From Chryseobacterium foetidum (lineage in GTDB: Bacteria > Bacteroidota > Bacteroidia > Flavobacteriales > Weeksellaceae), in assembly GCF_025457425.1 (NCBI RefSeq), contig NZ_JAMXIA010000001.1:2728001-2792000 (forward strand): a DNA stretch of 64,000 nucleotides. The letters run 5' to 3'. The notes beneath the pieces were generated by a model, which was not told the origin of the DNA, ran no database searches, and saw nothing but the letters and a program-made list of their open reading frames with translations. The position numbers and the translations under genes are program-made. Each line of letters begins with the position of its first letter. The first letter of the stretch is position 1. Shown here piece by piece: positions 22,891 through 31,747 of the stretch.

Positions 22891-24603
22891 TTATAAATAG
22901 TCTTTAATAGCATTGAAGACAACCTGTCCTTCTCCACTTTGTTTGGGAGCTAAATGTTCGTGGCAATCTATTTTGCTGTTATCTAAATTATAATATTTTA
23001 ACAAAGCTTTTACAAGGCAGGCTACAGATTTTGCTTGCGGCTCTGTTAATTCTTCCCATCCGGTAACAGGATTTTGACCCCTTAAACCTAATGTTGGTTT
23101 TCCATTTCTATCAATTGCAAAGCCTACAACTTCTATTCCGACAGATTTAGAATTCCAACCAGCACAATGCCATGTTACTTTTGAGAGATTGGCTGTTTGT
23201 GTAATCGTTCCATCCTTTCCAACGATAAAATGTGTTCCATAGTGATCTATGCCTCCCCTTTTATTTCTTCTACCACTTTTAAAAGCATTTATACAAGCAT
23301 CCGTTGTACCTCCCGCTGTTCTGTGCAATATTATTTTTTGGATACTTGATTTTGGATCCCGGAAGTTTGCTTGCTCAAGGACACCCACACGATTTTTTGT
23401 TATCCTAGAGCTTTTTATAAATCCATCTTCAATAGCAAATGTGTCGAGGCAGATACATTCGCTTAAACCACTTGAGCAGGCGGTATTCTCTTTAGCTTCT
23501 TCTTTTTTTCCTAAGTTACAACATGATTGAGGATATTTGAATATTGTTTTTAATGCATTTACCGCATTTACTCTTTGATTATAACCATTAATTGAGGAAG
23601 GCTTTGTAGCATTAGGCTTATTAACGAGTCGGGATGTATCAAAAATACTATCCTTATCTGCAAATGGATTGATATTTCCCATATCATTGTATTTCCAATA
23701 CCATCCGCTAGATTTTGCTGCAGCTTCAATATCAGTTGAAACAATTTTTGGATTAGTAATAACATTATAACCCGAATCTTCTTCAAATTTCTTATAATTT
23801 CCTGATAATGTTAGATGTATAAATCCTCTTCCTCTGTAGGGATCATACCAAAGTTTATCCTTGGAATTACCTTCTACACTCCTCATAAAACCACCAGTTT
23901 CATGATAGCATTGTGCAAGAAAATGTATTTTTCTGATACAAGATGATATATCGTATTTATTAAAGGTTTTATTAAGAACTTCTGCAAATTTTGAATATGA
24001 TTTATCAACAAATTGTTCATGACCTGCGGTGAACAGATTGTCCTTATTCCATTTGTAGAAATTTTCACCGGCATCATCAAATGTTGCTTTTCTCATTGCT
24101 ACAATCATTTCCTTAAGTTCTTCTGGAGATATTTCTTTTTCACCACAGTAACATTCACAATTTTCCTCTTTCTTTTCCACTGTCGTCTCTTTCACCACCG
24201 CCGGCGATTTTCCCTCCGGCTGTTGCACAGTAGGAAGTTGTTCTTTTATAATGGTTCCTTTTGCTTCCAACCAATCCCACAGCTCTTTTGCTTTATCTAC
24301 AGCAATATCTCCAATTCCTTTTTCCTCTTTCATGCTCGGAGGTTTCTGTTCTGCTGGAGAGTCTTTAGCTTTCGGGATAGCTTCCGCAGGGGAATCTCTT
24401 ACCTCTCCATTAATAAGAGGAAGAGGATTGTTGACGTGAATATTCTTTGTAGCGTGTTTCTTTCTAGCATAATATTCTACCGTAACATAAAATTCTAATT
24501 GCTTTACATCTGCTTCGCCTTTTCTTCTCCCAATTTTCGGTTTCTGTACGATTTTCAGCTTCAGTTTTGTCATCGGTTTCTTTATCATGTTCATCATCCT
24601 CAT
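22891..24603 (-). CDS. Peptidoglycan hydrolase: GH19 lysozyme-like + N-acetylmuramoyl-L-alanine amidase (main frame)
   Basis: The 570-codon open frame encodes two wall-cutting domains. Residues ~165-355 are GH19 chitinase/lysozyme-like, with YHETGGF (catalytic Glu, ~234) and YRGRGFIHLTLSGNY. Residues ~410-570 are an amidase_2/PGRP domain with ILHRTAGGT (first zinc His, ~426), HFIVGKDGTITQTA, WHCAGWNSKSVGIE and DCHEHLAPK. A CECYCGEKE Cys cluster lies just ahead of GH19. There is no signal peptide, so it needs a dedicated export route such as a T6SS; none is in the window. The first ~35 codons are probably out of frame: the real N-terminus is the frame at 24464-24790. A strong candidate for an interbacterial effector. 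Confidence 0.85.
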   Translation of the reverse strand: MRMMNMIKKPMTKLKLKIVQKPKIGRRKGEADVKQLEFYVTVEYYARKKHATKNIHVNNPLPLINGEVRDSPAEAIPKAKDSPAEQKPPSMKEEKGIGDIAVDKAKELWDWLEAKGTIIKEQLPTVQQPEGKSPAVVKETTVEKKEENCECYCGEKEISPEELKEMIVAMRKATFDDAGENFYKWNKDNLFTAGHEQFVDKSYSKFAEVLNKTFNKYDISSCIRKIHFLAQCYHETGGFMRSVEGNSKDKLWYDPYRGRGFIHLTLSGNYKKFEEDSGYNVITNPKIVSTDIEAAAKSSGWYWKYNDMGNINPFADKDSIFDTSRLVNKPNATKPSSINGYNQRVNAVNALKTIFKYPQSCCNLGKKEEAKENTACSSGLSECICLDTFAIEDGFIKSSRITKNRVGVLEQANFRDPKSSIQKIILHRTAGGTTDACINAFKSGRRNKRGGIDHYGTHFIVGKDGTITQTANLSKVTWHCAGWNSKSVGIEVVGFAIDRNGKPTLGLRGQNPVTGWEELTEPQAKSVACLVKALLKYYNLDNSKIDCHEHLAPKQSGEGQVVFNAIKDYL

Positions 24604-24790
24604 TCATGCAATCATTTTCATCCTTATAGTCATTTTCTTCTATTAAAAACTGAGGATCTTCAGGAATTAAAACAGTCGTTCCTGTCGGGATTTCTTCGAT
24701 GATGATTTCATTTTCCGGACAGTTCAGGTTATGAAATGTTCTGAGAAAATTTTCATCTTTAATACTAAATTTTTTTTGCAATACTGGCAA
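24464..24790 (-). CDS. N-terminal part of the GH19-amidase gene in another frame
   Basis: 108 codons opening with a half-LysM-like segment: FLRTFHNLNCPENE... TTVLIPEDPQ (residues ~16-50), then a very acidic linker (NDYKDENDCMNEDDEHDKETDD). The frame ends in meaningless residues after WEKKR. Removing one base in the TTTT run at 24520-24523 joins WEKK to GEADVKQLEF of the downstream frame and gives a single ~632-aa protein. The start codon lies 2 bases after the LysM-like gene stop, so the two are coupled. The FHNxNC motif also occurs in the upstream LysM-like protein. Confidence 0.6.
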   Translation of the reverse strand: MPVLQKKFSIKDENFLRTFHNLNCPENEIIIEEIPTGTTVLIPEDPQFLIEENDYKDENDCMNEDDEHDKETDDKTEAENRTETENWEKKRRSRCKAIRILCYGRILC

Positions 24791-24792
24791 AG

Positions 24793-25851
24793 CTATCGTT
24801 CAGTGGTGTTTGGTAGGCCTTCATCTTGTAGTTTTGTTAAATGTAATGTGTGTTTTTGAAATAAATCATTTTGATGCCATATATTTAAGGAAGTTCTTGC
24901 TTCATCAAGTTGCTTTGTTATTTTATCTGTAAAATATTTTATCTGAATTTCTGCATGAATGAAATCTTCAGGATTTTCATCTTCAATTCTAAATCCTTTT
25001 AAAAGTTCACGCAAACTGCAGGGATCTGAGATGATGCCGGTGACTGCTGTTTCAACAAAGTCTGGTATCTCATAGAAATTTTCAGTTTTGAAAGTAAATT
25101 CTAAGGGAAATGAGTTGATTTGGATAGATAATCTCTCCTTCCACGAAGATGTTTTGCTAAACCATTTCAAGTTTGGAAATAAAATGTGATATAGAAAACA
25201 AGATTTTAGTTTTTGCAGAAAATAATCTTCATCAGAAATGTTTTTTTCAAATAAATCAAGATAAGCTGTCGACAATTCTCCAATATAGAAGTCCTCAATT
25301 TCATTTCTCTTAGTTTTGAATTTTTTGACAATATGTTGATGATCAGAACAGGATTTAATAGTTCCGTTTTCTGCTAGTTGAAGTGAAACAGGATAAATAC
25401 TTTTCATACATTCCAGTGACAGCGAAGATACTTTGTCATCAGAAATATTTTGGTTTTTTAAAAAGTTCGATAGGGTAGTTTCGACAATTGAAATACTATT
25501 TTCTTCCTGAATCTTTAGGTTAACATGGTAACTGAGTTTTAAATCTTCTTTTCCTGGTTGCTCAAAACTTTCTTCCGCAATATATCGCTTTGAATGAAAA
25601 GCAGGAAAATAATTTTCGGGAGGCAACATTTTTCTTTGTTGAACTTCCAATTCTTCTTTTGTAGAAAAATGGGTTGGAATTAAAATAAACTCAATTCCCA
25701 TAAGATTGTTAACCCAAAGTTTAGACAAGTTTTCACAGTTTTGATTATGAAAATTTTTCAGGTTGATTGCAGAAATATTAATTCTTTTCGCAAGTGAAGC
25801 CAAAGTGTCAGTGAGACGAACTTTGTGCAAAATAAAATCCTGGGTTGTCAT
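24793..25851 (-). CDS. LysM-like domain protein, first gene of the effector cassette
   Basis: A 352-aa cytoplasmic-type protein without signal peptide. The N-terminal ~55 residues are a LysM-like domain: HKVRLTDTLASLAKRINIS, LKNFHNQNC and a closing FILIPTHF. The remainder (~60-352) is helical and unrecognised. Homologous arrangements, a LysM protein followed by a wall hydrolase and lipoproteins, occur as I recall in Bacteroidota contractile-system effector loci, where the LysM domain may dock cargo to a spike or tube. That role is inference. The gene is on the same strand as, and directly ahead of, the hydrolase. Confidence 0.65.
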   Translation of the reverse strand: MTTQDFILHKVRLTDTLASLAKRINISAINLKNFHNQNCENLSKLWVNNLMGIEFILIPTHFSTKEELEVQQRKMLPPENYFPAFHSKRYIAEESFEQPGKEDLKLSYHVNLKIQEENSISIVETTLSNFLKNQNISDDKVSSLSLECMKSIYPVSLQLAENGTIKSCSDHQHIVKKFKTKRNEIEDFYIGELSTAYLDLFEKNISDEDYFLQKLKSCFLYHILFPNLKWFSKTSSWKERLSIQINSFPLEFTFKTENFYEIPDFVETAVTGIISDPCSLRELLKGFRIEDENPEDFIHAEIQIKYFTDKITKQLDEARTSLNIWHQNDLFQKHTLHLTKLQDEGLPNTTER

Positions 25852-25946
25852 TTGTGTCTGTGTTTTTATTTACATAAAGCTAAGAAGTTTTGATATAATA
25901 TTTTGTAGTAGTTCTACGACAAGTGAGATTAAAATTTCTTCCGCAC

Positions 25947-25977
25947 AAAAAAACCTTCCAAAATAATTTGAAAGGTT
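25947..25977 (-). terminator. Terminator of the nuo operon
   Basis: On the minus strand ACCTTTC...GGAAGGT forms a stem followed by seven T residues, 25 bases past the nuoN stop codon. Confidence 0.75.
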
Positions 25978-26001
25978 AGTGTATATTTTAAATTTAATTT
26001 C

Positions 26002-27393
26002 TTATCCTGCGAATGCAAAAACTTTTGCAAACAAATCAGGGAAAACACCAAAGACAACGAGGGATGCAATTACAAAAACTGCTACGATGTTGTACGTGAT
26101 AGTAGCTTTTTCTGCTGTTTTAAATGTTGTTTCTTTGAAGAAGAACATGGCAATAATTAATCTTAAATAATAAGCAATTGAAATCGCTGAACCTAAAACG
26201 GCTACCAATACAATTCCTACATTATCATCATTTCCTAAGGCCTGTGCAAACAATGAGAATTTACCCATGAAACCTGCAGTTAAAGGAATACCTGCCATTG
26301 AAAGCAAAGAGATAGCAGTTACTACTGCTAATAAAGGCTCAGATTTTGCCAAACCTTTGAACGCTTCGTAAGATGCTTCTCTCTTGATTTTTTCAACATA
26401 AATAAGGCACATGAAAACGCCTACTGTCGCCAATGAATAAGCAAATAAGTAGAAAGCCAACGTGTATGAAGACATGGCATTCATTCCGAAGAAAATCAGA
26501 CCGATGTAACCTGCATGGGAAACGGAAGAGTAAGCCAACATTCTCTTGGCATTGGTTTGTGCGAGTCCCATTACGTTTGCCAAAAGCAAAGTGATGATAA
26601 CAAAAACTCCTAAAATATCAATCCACTGCTCAGTAACACCTACGAAACCGATGCTCATCATTTTGAATAATGCAAAGAATCCTGAAATCTTAACCACACT
26701 TGCCATAAAAGCGGTGATCAAAGAGGGTGATCCATAATATACGTCAGGACTCCACATGTGGAAAGGTGCCAAAGCTACTTTGAAAGACATCGCACAAAGA
26801 ATCATAATCACACCAATGGTAAACATGATGTTGCCAGGATGCGCAATACTGAAATCCTGAATATTCATAAGATCAAAACTTCCGGTGCTCCCGTAGATGA
26901 AAGCGATACCGAATAGAAGGAAACCTGTGGCAAATGCTCCCATCAGGAAATATTTTATTGAAGCTTCGTTTGATCTTAAATCTGTTTTGTTTGCCCCTGC
27001 CATTACGTATAACGGAATAGATAAGATTTCAATCCCGATAAATAATGTCACTAAATTCTGGAATCCAAAAATGGTAATCCCACCGCACAAAGCAAAAAGC
27101 ATCAGTGCATAGAGTTCAGACTGGTGGCTTCTGTGATTGCTGAATGCAAAACCGCCTAGGAAAAACAGCAATAATGTGGTCACCAAAGATATTTTGGTAA
27201 ACAATGCCGCGTTGTCGCTGTAGTTGTACATGGCTTTGTACTGATTCAGAAATTCTGCCTGTGGGAAAAAGCTTACTACCAAAGCGATCATAAGCCCCAG
27301 AATACCGATGTATCTTGCCAATTTTCCTTTTTCAAAAACTCCTGAAAACAGTGCTGCAACAGCCGTGAGGAAAACAATTATTAAAACACTCAT
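26002..27393 (-). CDS. nuoN: NADH-quinone oxidoreductase subunit N
   Basis: NuoN is an antiporter-like, proton-pumping membrane subunit of complex I. The 463-aa protein is almost entirely transmembrane helices. The proton_antipo_M pattern is visible: the conserved Glu in LFIGIEILSIPLYVMAG (TM5), lysines in RSNEASIKYFLMGA and the KVALAPFHMWSPDVY loop. Last gene of the nuo operon. Only a 7-bp-period repeat array separates its start from nuoM. Confidence 0.95.
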   Translation of the reverse strand: MSVLIIVFLTAVAALFSGVFEKGKLARYIGILGLMIALVVSFFPQAEFLNQYKAMYNYSDNAALFTKISLVTTLLLFFLGGFAFSNHRSHQSELYALMLFALCGGITIFGFQNLVTLFIGIEILSIPLYVMAGANKTDLRSNEASIKYFLMGAFATGFLLFGIAFIYGSTGSFDLMNIQDFSIAHPGNIMFTIGVIMILCAMSFKVALAPFHMWSPDVYYGSPSLITAFMASVVKISGFFALFKMMSIGFVGVTEQWIDILGVFVIITLLLANVMGLAQTNAKRMLAYSSVSHAGYIGLIFFGMNAMSSYTLAFYLFAYSLATVGVFMCLIYVEKIKREASYEAFKGLAKSEPLLAVVTAISLLSMAGIPLTAGFMGKFSLFAQALGNDDNVGIVLVAVLGSAISIAYYLRLIIAMFFFKETTFKTAEKATITYNIVAVFVIASLVVFGVFPDLFAKVFAFAG

Positions 27394-27398
27394 AGTAT

Positions 27399-27431
27399 GG
27401 ATTTGAGATTTAAAATTTGAGATTTGAAATT
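27399..27431. repeat. GATTTGA heptamer array before nuoN
   Basis: GGATTTGAGATTTAAAATTTGAGATTTGAAATT starts 5 bases upstream of the nuoN ATG. It has no partner arm nearby. It is the same repeat type as at 32310, 37926 and 57305. Confidence 0.75.
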
Positions 27432-27505
27432 AGTCTTATCTAAATTTTTCTGTTCTCTTATTTTTTAAATTATTTAATTAAAATTTATATCACTAAACCT
27501 TTTTC

Positions 27506-28999
27506 TTACGAAACCAAAGATTTGTAAATAAACTGTACGGAACTGCCTACCATATCGATAATTGGCTGAGGGAAAATTCCCATCACGATTACAAATACAG
27601 CGATACTAGCCAATACTGAAAACTCTACTGCCGAAAGATCTCTCGCCGTACTTAAAACAGCGTCGTCACCTTTCCCGAACATTGCTTTCCCGTAGAATCT
27701 TAAAAGATAAACAGCACAAAGAATAACAGTAAGTCCGGCAATAACTGTTGCCAAAACATTAAAACTGAAAATCGATTTAATCAAAATAAATTCTCCGATA
27801 AAACCATTCGTCAACGGAACCCCCATTGAACCTAAAATAATGATCAGGAAAAGAACCGCAAACTTAGGAGCAACTTTCGCCAGTCCACCCATTTGTCTGA
27901 TGTCTCTTGATTTGAATCTTTTGTATAAAATATCACAACAGTAGAAAAGTCCGACAACGTTGATACCGTGAGCAAAAGTCTGTACCAAAGCTCCTTCAGC
28001 ACCTTCGACATTGAAAGTTCCTCTTAAAGTAACAACAGCTGAAGCAAAGATTCCCGCTACCATCAAACCTACGTGAGAGAATGATGAATAAGCAATGATT
28101 CTTTTCATATCCGTCTGAATAATAGCAATCAAAGCACCGTGTACAATTCCTACAATCGCTAAAATAATAACAATCTGTCCGCTAATTCCTAAAATAGCAG
28201 ATGGTGTTATCGGTAATAAATAACGAAGAACTCCGTAGATCGCCATTTTCAGCATGATACCTGATAAAAGCATCGATCCCTGAGTAGGAGAGTAGGTATA
28301 TGTATCTGGTTGCCAAGTGTGGAAAGGGAAAACAGGAAGTTTCACTGCAAAAGCAAAGAAAATCATCCAGAAAACAACTACCTGCTGCGTGTCTCCCAAA
28401 TTGGCATTGTATAAATCTGTAAGTGCAAATGAAGCAGAGTGAATTCCGACATAGATCAATCCTGCAAGCATAAATAAAGATCCTACGAAAGTATATACGA
28501 AGAATTTCGTTGTGAATTCAAATCTCTTGTTTTCCTGACCCCAAAGAGCAGCGATAAACCAGATCGGAATCAAAGTAACTTCCCAGAAAATATAGAATAA
28601 CAATCCGTCTAAAGAAGTAAAAACTCCGATAAGACCAAACTGCATCAGTAAAATTAAACCATAGAAAGTATTTCTGTAGCTTACATTTTCATTAAAAGAT
28701 GAAAGAATGATGATCGGCATCAAAATATTGGTAAGCAACAAAAGAAGCAAACTCATCCCGTCAATCCCGAAATGCAGCGTACTTTTGATAAACTGAGACC
28801 AAGGATAATTGATTTCGTACTGCAACACGCTGTCTACGGTAGGCGCAAAATCGAAATCCGCAGCCACGTAGAAAGTTAGAAGCATTTGTACAAGGGCAAT
28901 CGCCAATGCTACATATTTGCTGGAAGCATTTTTCCACGTAAAGACTATTCCCGAACCTACAAGAGGTAAAAGTAATAATGTTAATAGTAAATAAGACAT
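27506..28999 (-). CDS. nuoM: NADH-quinone oxidoreductase subunit M
   Basis: An antiporter-like, proton-pumping subunit of complex I (497 aa, about 14 helices). Signatures: the TM5 Glu in LFYIFWEVTLIPIWFIAALWG, KLPVFPFHTWQPDTY and the TM7/8 Lys, and DMKRIIAYSSFSHVG. Its ATG overlaps the nuoL stop (TAATG), indicating translational coupling. Confidence 0.96.
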   Translation of the reverse strand: MSYLLLTLLLLPLVGSGIVFTWKNASSKYVALAIALVQMLLTFYVAADFDFAPTVDSVLQYEINYPWSQFIKSTLHFGIDGMSLLLLLLTNILMPIIILSSFNENVSYRNTFYGLILLMQFGLIGVFTSLDGLLFYIFWEVTLIPIWFIAALWGQENKRFEFTTKFFVYTFVGSLFMLAGLIYVGIHSASFALTDLYNANLGDTQQVVVFWMIFFAFAVKLPVFPFHTWQPDTYTYSPTQGSMLLSGIMLKMAIYGVLRYLLPITPSAILGISGQIVIILAIVGIVHGALIAIIQTDMKRIIAYSSFSHVGLMVAGIFASAVVTLRGTFNVEGAEGALVQTFAHGINVVGLFYCCDILYKRFKSRDIRQMGGLAKVAPKFAVLFLIIILGSMGVPLTNGFIGEFILIKSIFSFNVLATVIAGLTVILCAVYLLRFYGKAMFGKGDDAVLSTARDLSAVEFSVLASIAVFVIVMGIFPQPIIDMVGSSVQFIYKSLVS

Positions 29000-30912
29000 T
29001 ATTGTAATATAAAGTTAACAATCAATATAATTCCCACAGCTAAAGACATGATGAGAATGTAGGTTTCTACATTTCCGTTCTGGATGCGCTTCATAGATCT
29101 TCCGCTGTCTTCAGCACCTTCGCCTACGAAATCTACGGCTTTATCTAAAACGTTTTTATCAAACATTTTTCCGCCACGTCCCAATCCTTCGACTGTTTTT
29201 ACAATTAGAGCATTGTAAAGTTCGTCAACATATAATTTTCTCGCTGAAAGCTTTTCCCATCCGGTATACTGTTCTTCCGGCAAAGCCTGTTTCTTTTTGT
29301 TGACATAAATGTTTTTAACGATAAACCAAACCGTGAAGAACATTACAACTGTCGCTCCCAGAAGAATCATTTCTGTACCGAAAGGAACTCCTGACAAGGT
29401 CGCTTCCATTTGTTTGTAGCTTTCTTCTGTAAGCACAGGTTTCAGCCATTCCATTAATTTTGCATAATGACCGTGACCGATAAAGTGAGGGAGATTGATT
29501 AAACCACCCAAAACTGAGAATATTGCCAGAACGATCAACGGTAAAGTCATCGTAGACGGACTCTCATGTAAATGATGTTTCTGTTCTTCAGTACCTCTGA
29601 ACTCTCCGTGGAAAGTCAGATAATAAAGTCTGAACATATATGCTGCGGTTGTTGCTGCCAAAATGAATAATAATACCCAATACATTGGATTTTTAGCAAA
29701 AGCTGCAACCAAAATTTCGTCTTTAGAAATCATCCCTGAAAGTAATGGAAATCCTGAGATGGCCAATGTTCCGATAAGGAATGTAAAGTGGGTAATTGGA
29801 ATGTATTTTTTTAAACCTCCCATGAAACGCATATCCTGCTCGTTGCTCATTGCGTGAATTACAGAACCTGCTCCAAGGAACATCAAAGCTTTAAAGAAAG
29901 CATGTGTCATTACGTGGAACATCGCTGTTGTATAAGCTCCAAGACCTAAAGCAATAAACATAAAACCAAGCTGTGAAACTGTAGAATATGCCAATACTTT
30001 TTTGATGTCGTTTTGTCTCAATGCATAGAAACCAGCCAACGCTGCGGTTAAGAATCCGATGAATAGAATTCCACCCTGAACGGTTGGCGCTAGTGTGAAT
30101 AAGAAGTTTGATCTTACCACCAAGTAAATACCTGCCGTTACCATCGTCGCTGCGTGAATCAAAGCAGAAACCGGCGTCGGACCTGCCATCGCATCAGGCA
30201 ACCAAGTGTACAAAGGAACCTGAGCAGATTTACCTGTCGCTCCAATGAATAAACTTGCTGTGATAAAGATGATGATTGTTCCGTCCAGTTCAAACTGTCC
30301 GGCATTTTGTTTTATAGAAAGATAATCGATCGCGTTGGTCTGCGATGCAATCATAAAGATTCCAATTAATAAAGCAAGGTCACCGATTCTGTTCATGATA
30401 AAAGCTTTTCTTGCTGCTTTACCATATTCTTCGTTGGTGTACCAGAATCCGATCAACAGATATGAACAAAGTCCTACACCTTCCCATCCGATGAAAAGGA
30501 TGAGGTAGTTGCTTCCCATTACCAAAAGTAACATGGAGAAGATGAAGAGATTTAAATAAGTAAAAAACTTATAGAAACCTTTATCATGACTCATATATCC
30601 GATAGAGTAGAGGTGAATCAGAGATCCGATTCCTGTAATGATCATCACCATCATCAAAGAAAGCTGATCGATAAGGAAACCGAAATTGATTTGAATTCCA
30701 TTTACTCTGAACCATTCAAAAGCTGTAAAAACCTGTGGCTGGCTTTCAGAATCGAAATTTAAAAATAAATAAACGGCAATGGCAAAAGATCCGAAAACCA
30801 TTGCTGTAGCCAAAGAACCAACAACTGTTTTAGGAAGGTTTTTCCCGAAAAGTCCGTTGATGAGAAACCCTAAAAGAGGTAAAAGTATTATCGCATACAC
30901 TAAATTTTCCAT
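28999..30912 (-). CDS. nuoL: NADH-quinone oxidoreductase subunit L
   Basis: The distal proton-pumping subunit of complex I, 637 aa. Signatures: the TM5 Glu in LFIGWEGVGLCSYLLIGFWY, KSAQVPLYTWLPDAMAGPTPVSALIH, and DIKKVLAYSTVSQLGFM. The C-terminal region after ~480 carries the long lateral-helix segment (KNIYVNKKKQALPEE...) that runs along the membrane arm. It lies 3 bases after nuoK. Confidence 0.97.
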   Translation of the reverse strand: MENLVYAIILLPLLGFLINGLFGKNLPKTVVGSLATAMVFGSFAIAVYLFLNFDSESQPQVFTAFEWFRVNGIQINFGFLIDQLSLMMVMIITGIGSLIHLYSIGYMSHDKGFYKFFTYLNLFIFSMLLLVMGSNYLILFIGWEGVGLCSYLLIGFWYTNEEYGKAARKAFIMNRIGDLALLIGIFMIASQTNAIDYLSIKQNAGQFELDGTIIIFITASLFIGATGKSAQVPLYTWLPDAMAGPTPVSALIHAATMVTAGIYLVVRSNFLFTLAPTVQGGILFIGFLTAALAGFYALRQNDIKKVLAYSTVSQLGFMFIALGLGAYTTAMFHVMTHAFFKALMFLGAGSVIHAMSNEQDMRFMGGLKKYIPITHFTFLIGTLAISGFPLLSGMISKDEILVAAFAKNPMYWVLLFILAATTAAYMFRLYYLTFHGEFRGTEEQKHHLHESPSTMTLPLIVLAIFSVLGGLINLPHFIGHGHYAKLMEWLKPVLTEESYKQMEATLSGVPFGTEMILLGATVVMFFTVWFIVKNIYVNKKKQALPEEQYTGWEKLSARKLYVDELYNALIVKTVEGLGRGGKMFDKNVLDKAVDFVGEGAEDSGRSMKRIQNGNVETYILIMSLAVGIILIVNFILQ

Positions 30913-30915
30913 TCT

Positions 30916-31245
30916 TTATCCTCTTAATTTATTAAATATACTTACATCTACAGAACGGGTGTTTCGGTAAAGCATCGCGATAATTGCAAGACCCACCGCA
31001 ACTTCGGCAGCAGCTACCACCATGATAAAGAATACCAAAAGCTGTCCGTCGCTGTTTCCGTTATACGCTGAAAATGCAGCCAGTAAAAGGTTTACAGAAT
31101 TTAGCATAAGCTCTACACAACCCAACATCACAATCGCATTTTTTCTTACCAATACGCCCAAAACTCCTAAGCTGAACAATACAGACGAAAGAATAATGAA
31201 GTACTCTAAGGGAATGCTTTGCATAAATGTATTTACTTCTCCCAT
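30916..31245 (-). CDS. nuoK: NADH-quinone oxidoreductase subunit K
   Basis: A 109-aa membrane subunit with three helices. The conserved MLGCVELMLNSVNLLL segment (Glu in helix 2) and AAEVAVGLAIIAMLYRN (Glu in helix 3) provide the buried carboxylates of the proton path. It is spaced 4 bases from nuoJ. Confidence 0.95.
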   Translation of the reverse strand: MGEVNTFMQSIPLEYFIILSSVLFSLGVLGVLVRKNAIVMLGCVELMLNSVNLLLAAFSAYNGNSDGQLLVFFIMVVAAAEVAVGLAIIAMLYRNTRSVDVSIFNKLRG

Positions 31246-31249
31246 AATT

Positions 31250-31747
31250 TTATAAATCTTTTTTACCGATTAACACCGCACCTACAATACCAGCCAAAAT
31301 AAGGATGGATGCAAGCTCAAACGGCAAAACATATTCGTTAAATAAAAGTCTTCCCAGATTTTTTGTAAGACCAACACCTTTATCTACATTGGCAACAACC
31401 ACGTGTTTCTGATCGATTCCTCTGAAAACACCTAAAATACCGATCAAAAGCAAACCTGCAGTAAAAACTCCGATGAATTTTAAAGTACCTGACTTCTTAC
31501 TTTCGTCTTCTTTATTAAGATTAAGCATCATTAGTATATAAAGGAACAAAACCATGATCGCACCGGCGTAAACGATGATCTGGATAATTGCCAGAAACTG
31601 TGCATTCAAAAGAACGTACATTCCGGCGATGGAAAACATTGTAACAATTAATGACAGAATAGCATATAAAGGATTTTTCGCAAACACGAAATAAACCGCA
31701 CTTGCCACTGCTAAAAACGCCACCAAGAAAAATAAAAACTGATCCAT
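31250..31747 (-). CDS. nuoJ: NADH-quinone oxidoreductase subunit J
   Basis: A 165-aa membrane subunit with five helices. The conserved NPLYAILSLIVTMFSIAGMYVLLNAQFLAIIQIIVYAGAIMVLFLY region holds the flexible TM3 important for coupling. Its start overlaps the nuoI stop by one base. Confidence 0.94.
   Translation of the reverse strand: MDQFLFFLVAFLAVASAVYFVFAKNPLYAILSLIVTMFSIAGMYVLLNAQFLAIIQIIVYAGAIMVLFLYILMMLNLNKEDESKKSGTLKFIGVFTAGLLLIGILGVFRGIDQKHVVVANVDKGVGLTKNLGRLLFNEYVLPFELASILILAGIVGAVLIGKKDL

Noticed and set aside
24013..24498. 161-codon plus-strand ORF opposite the GH19-amidase gene
   Set aside because: Antisense shadow: its F/H/R-rich composition mirrors the K/E-rich codons of the hydrolase linker, and no motif or start signal supports it.
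20767..25851. Prophage origin of the wall hydrolase
   Set aside because: No structural, integrase, holin or terminase genes around it; the neighbours are lipoproteins and a LysM-like protein.
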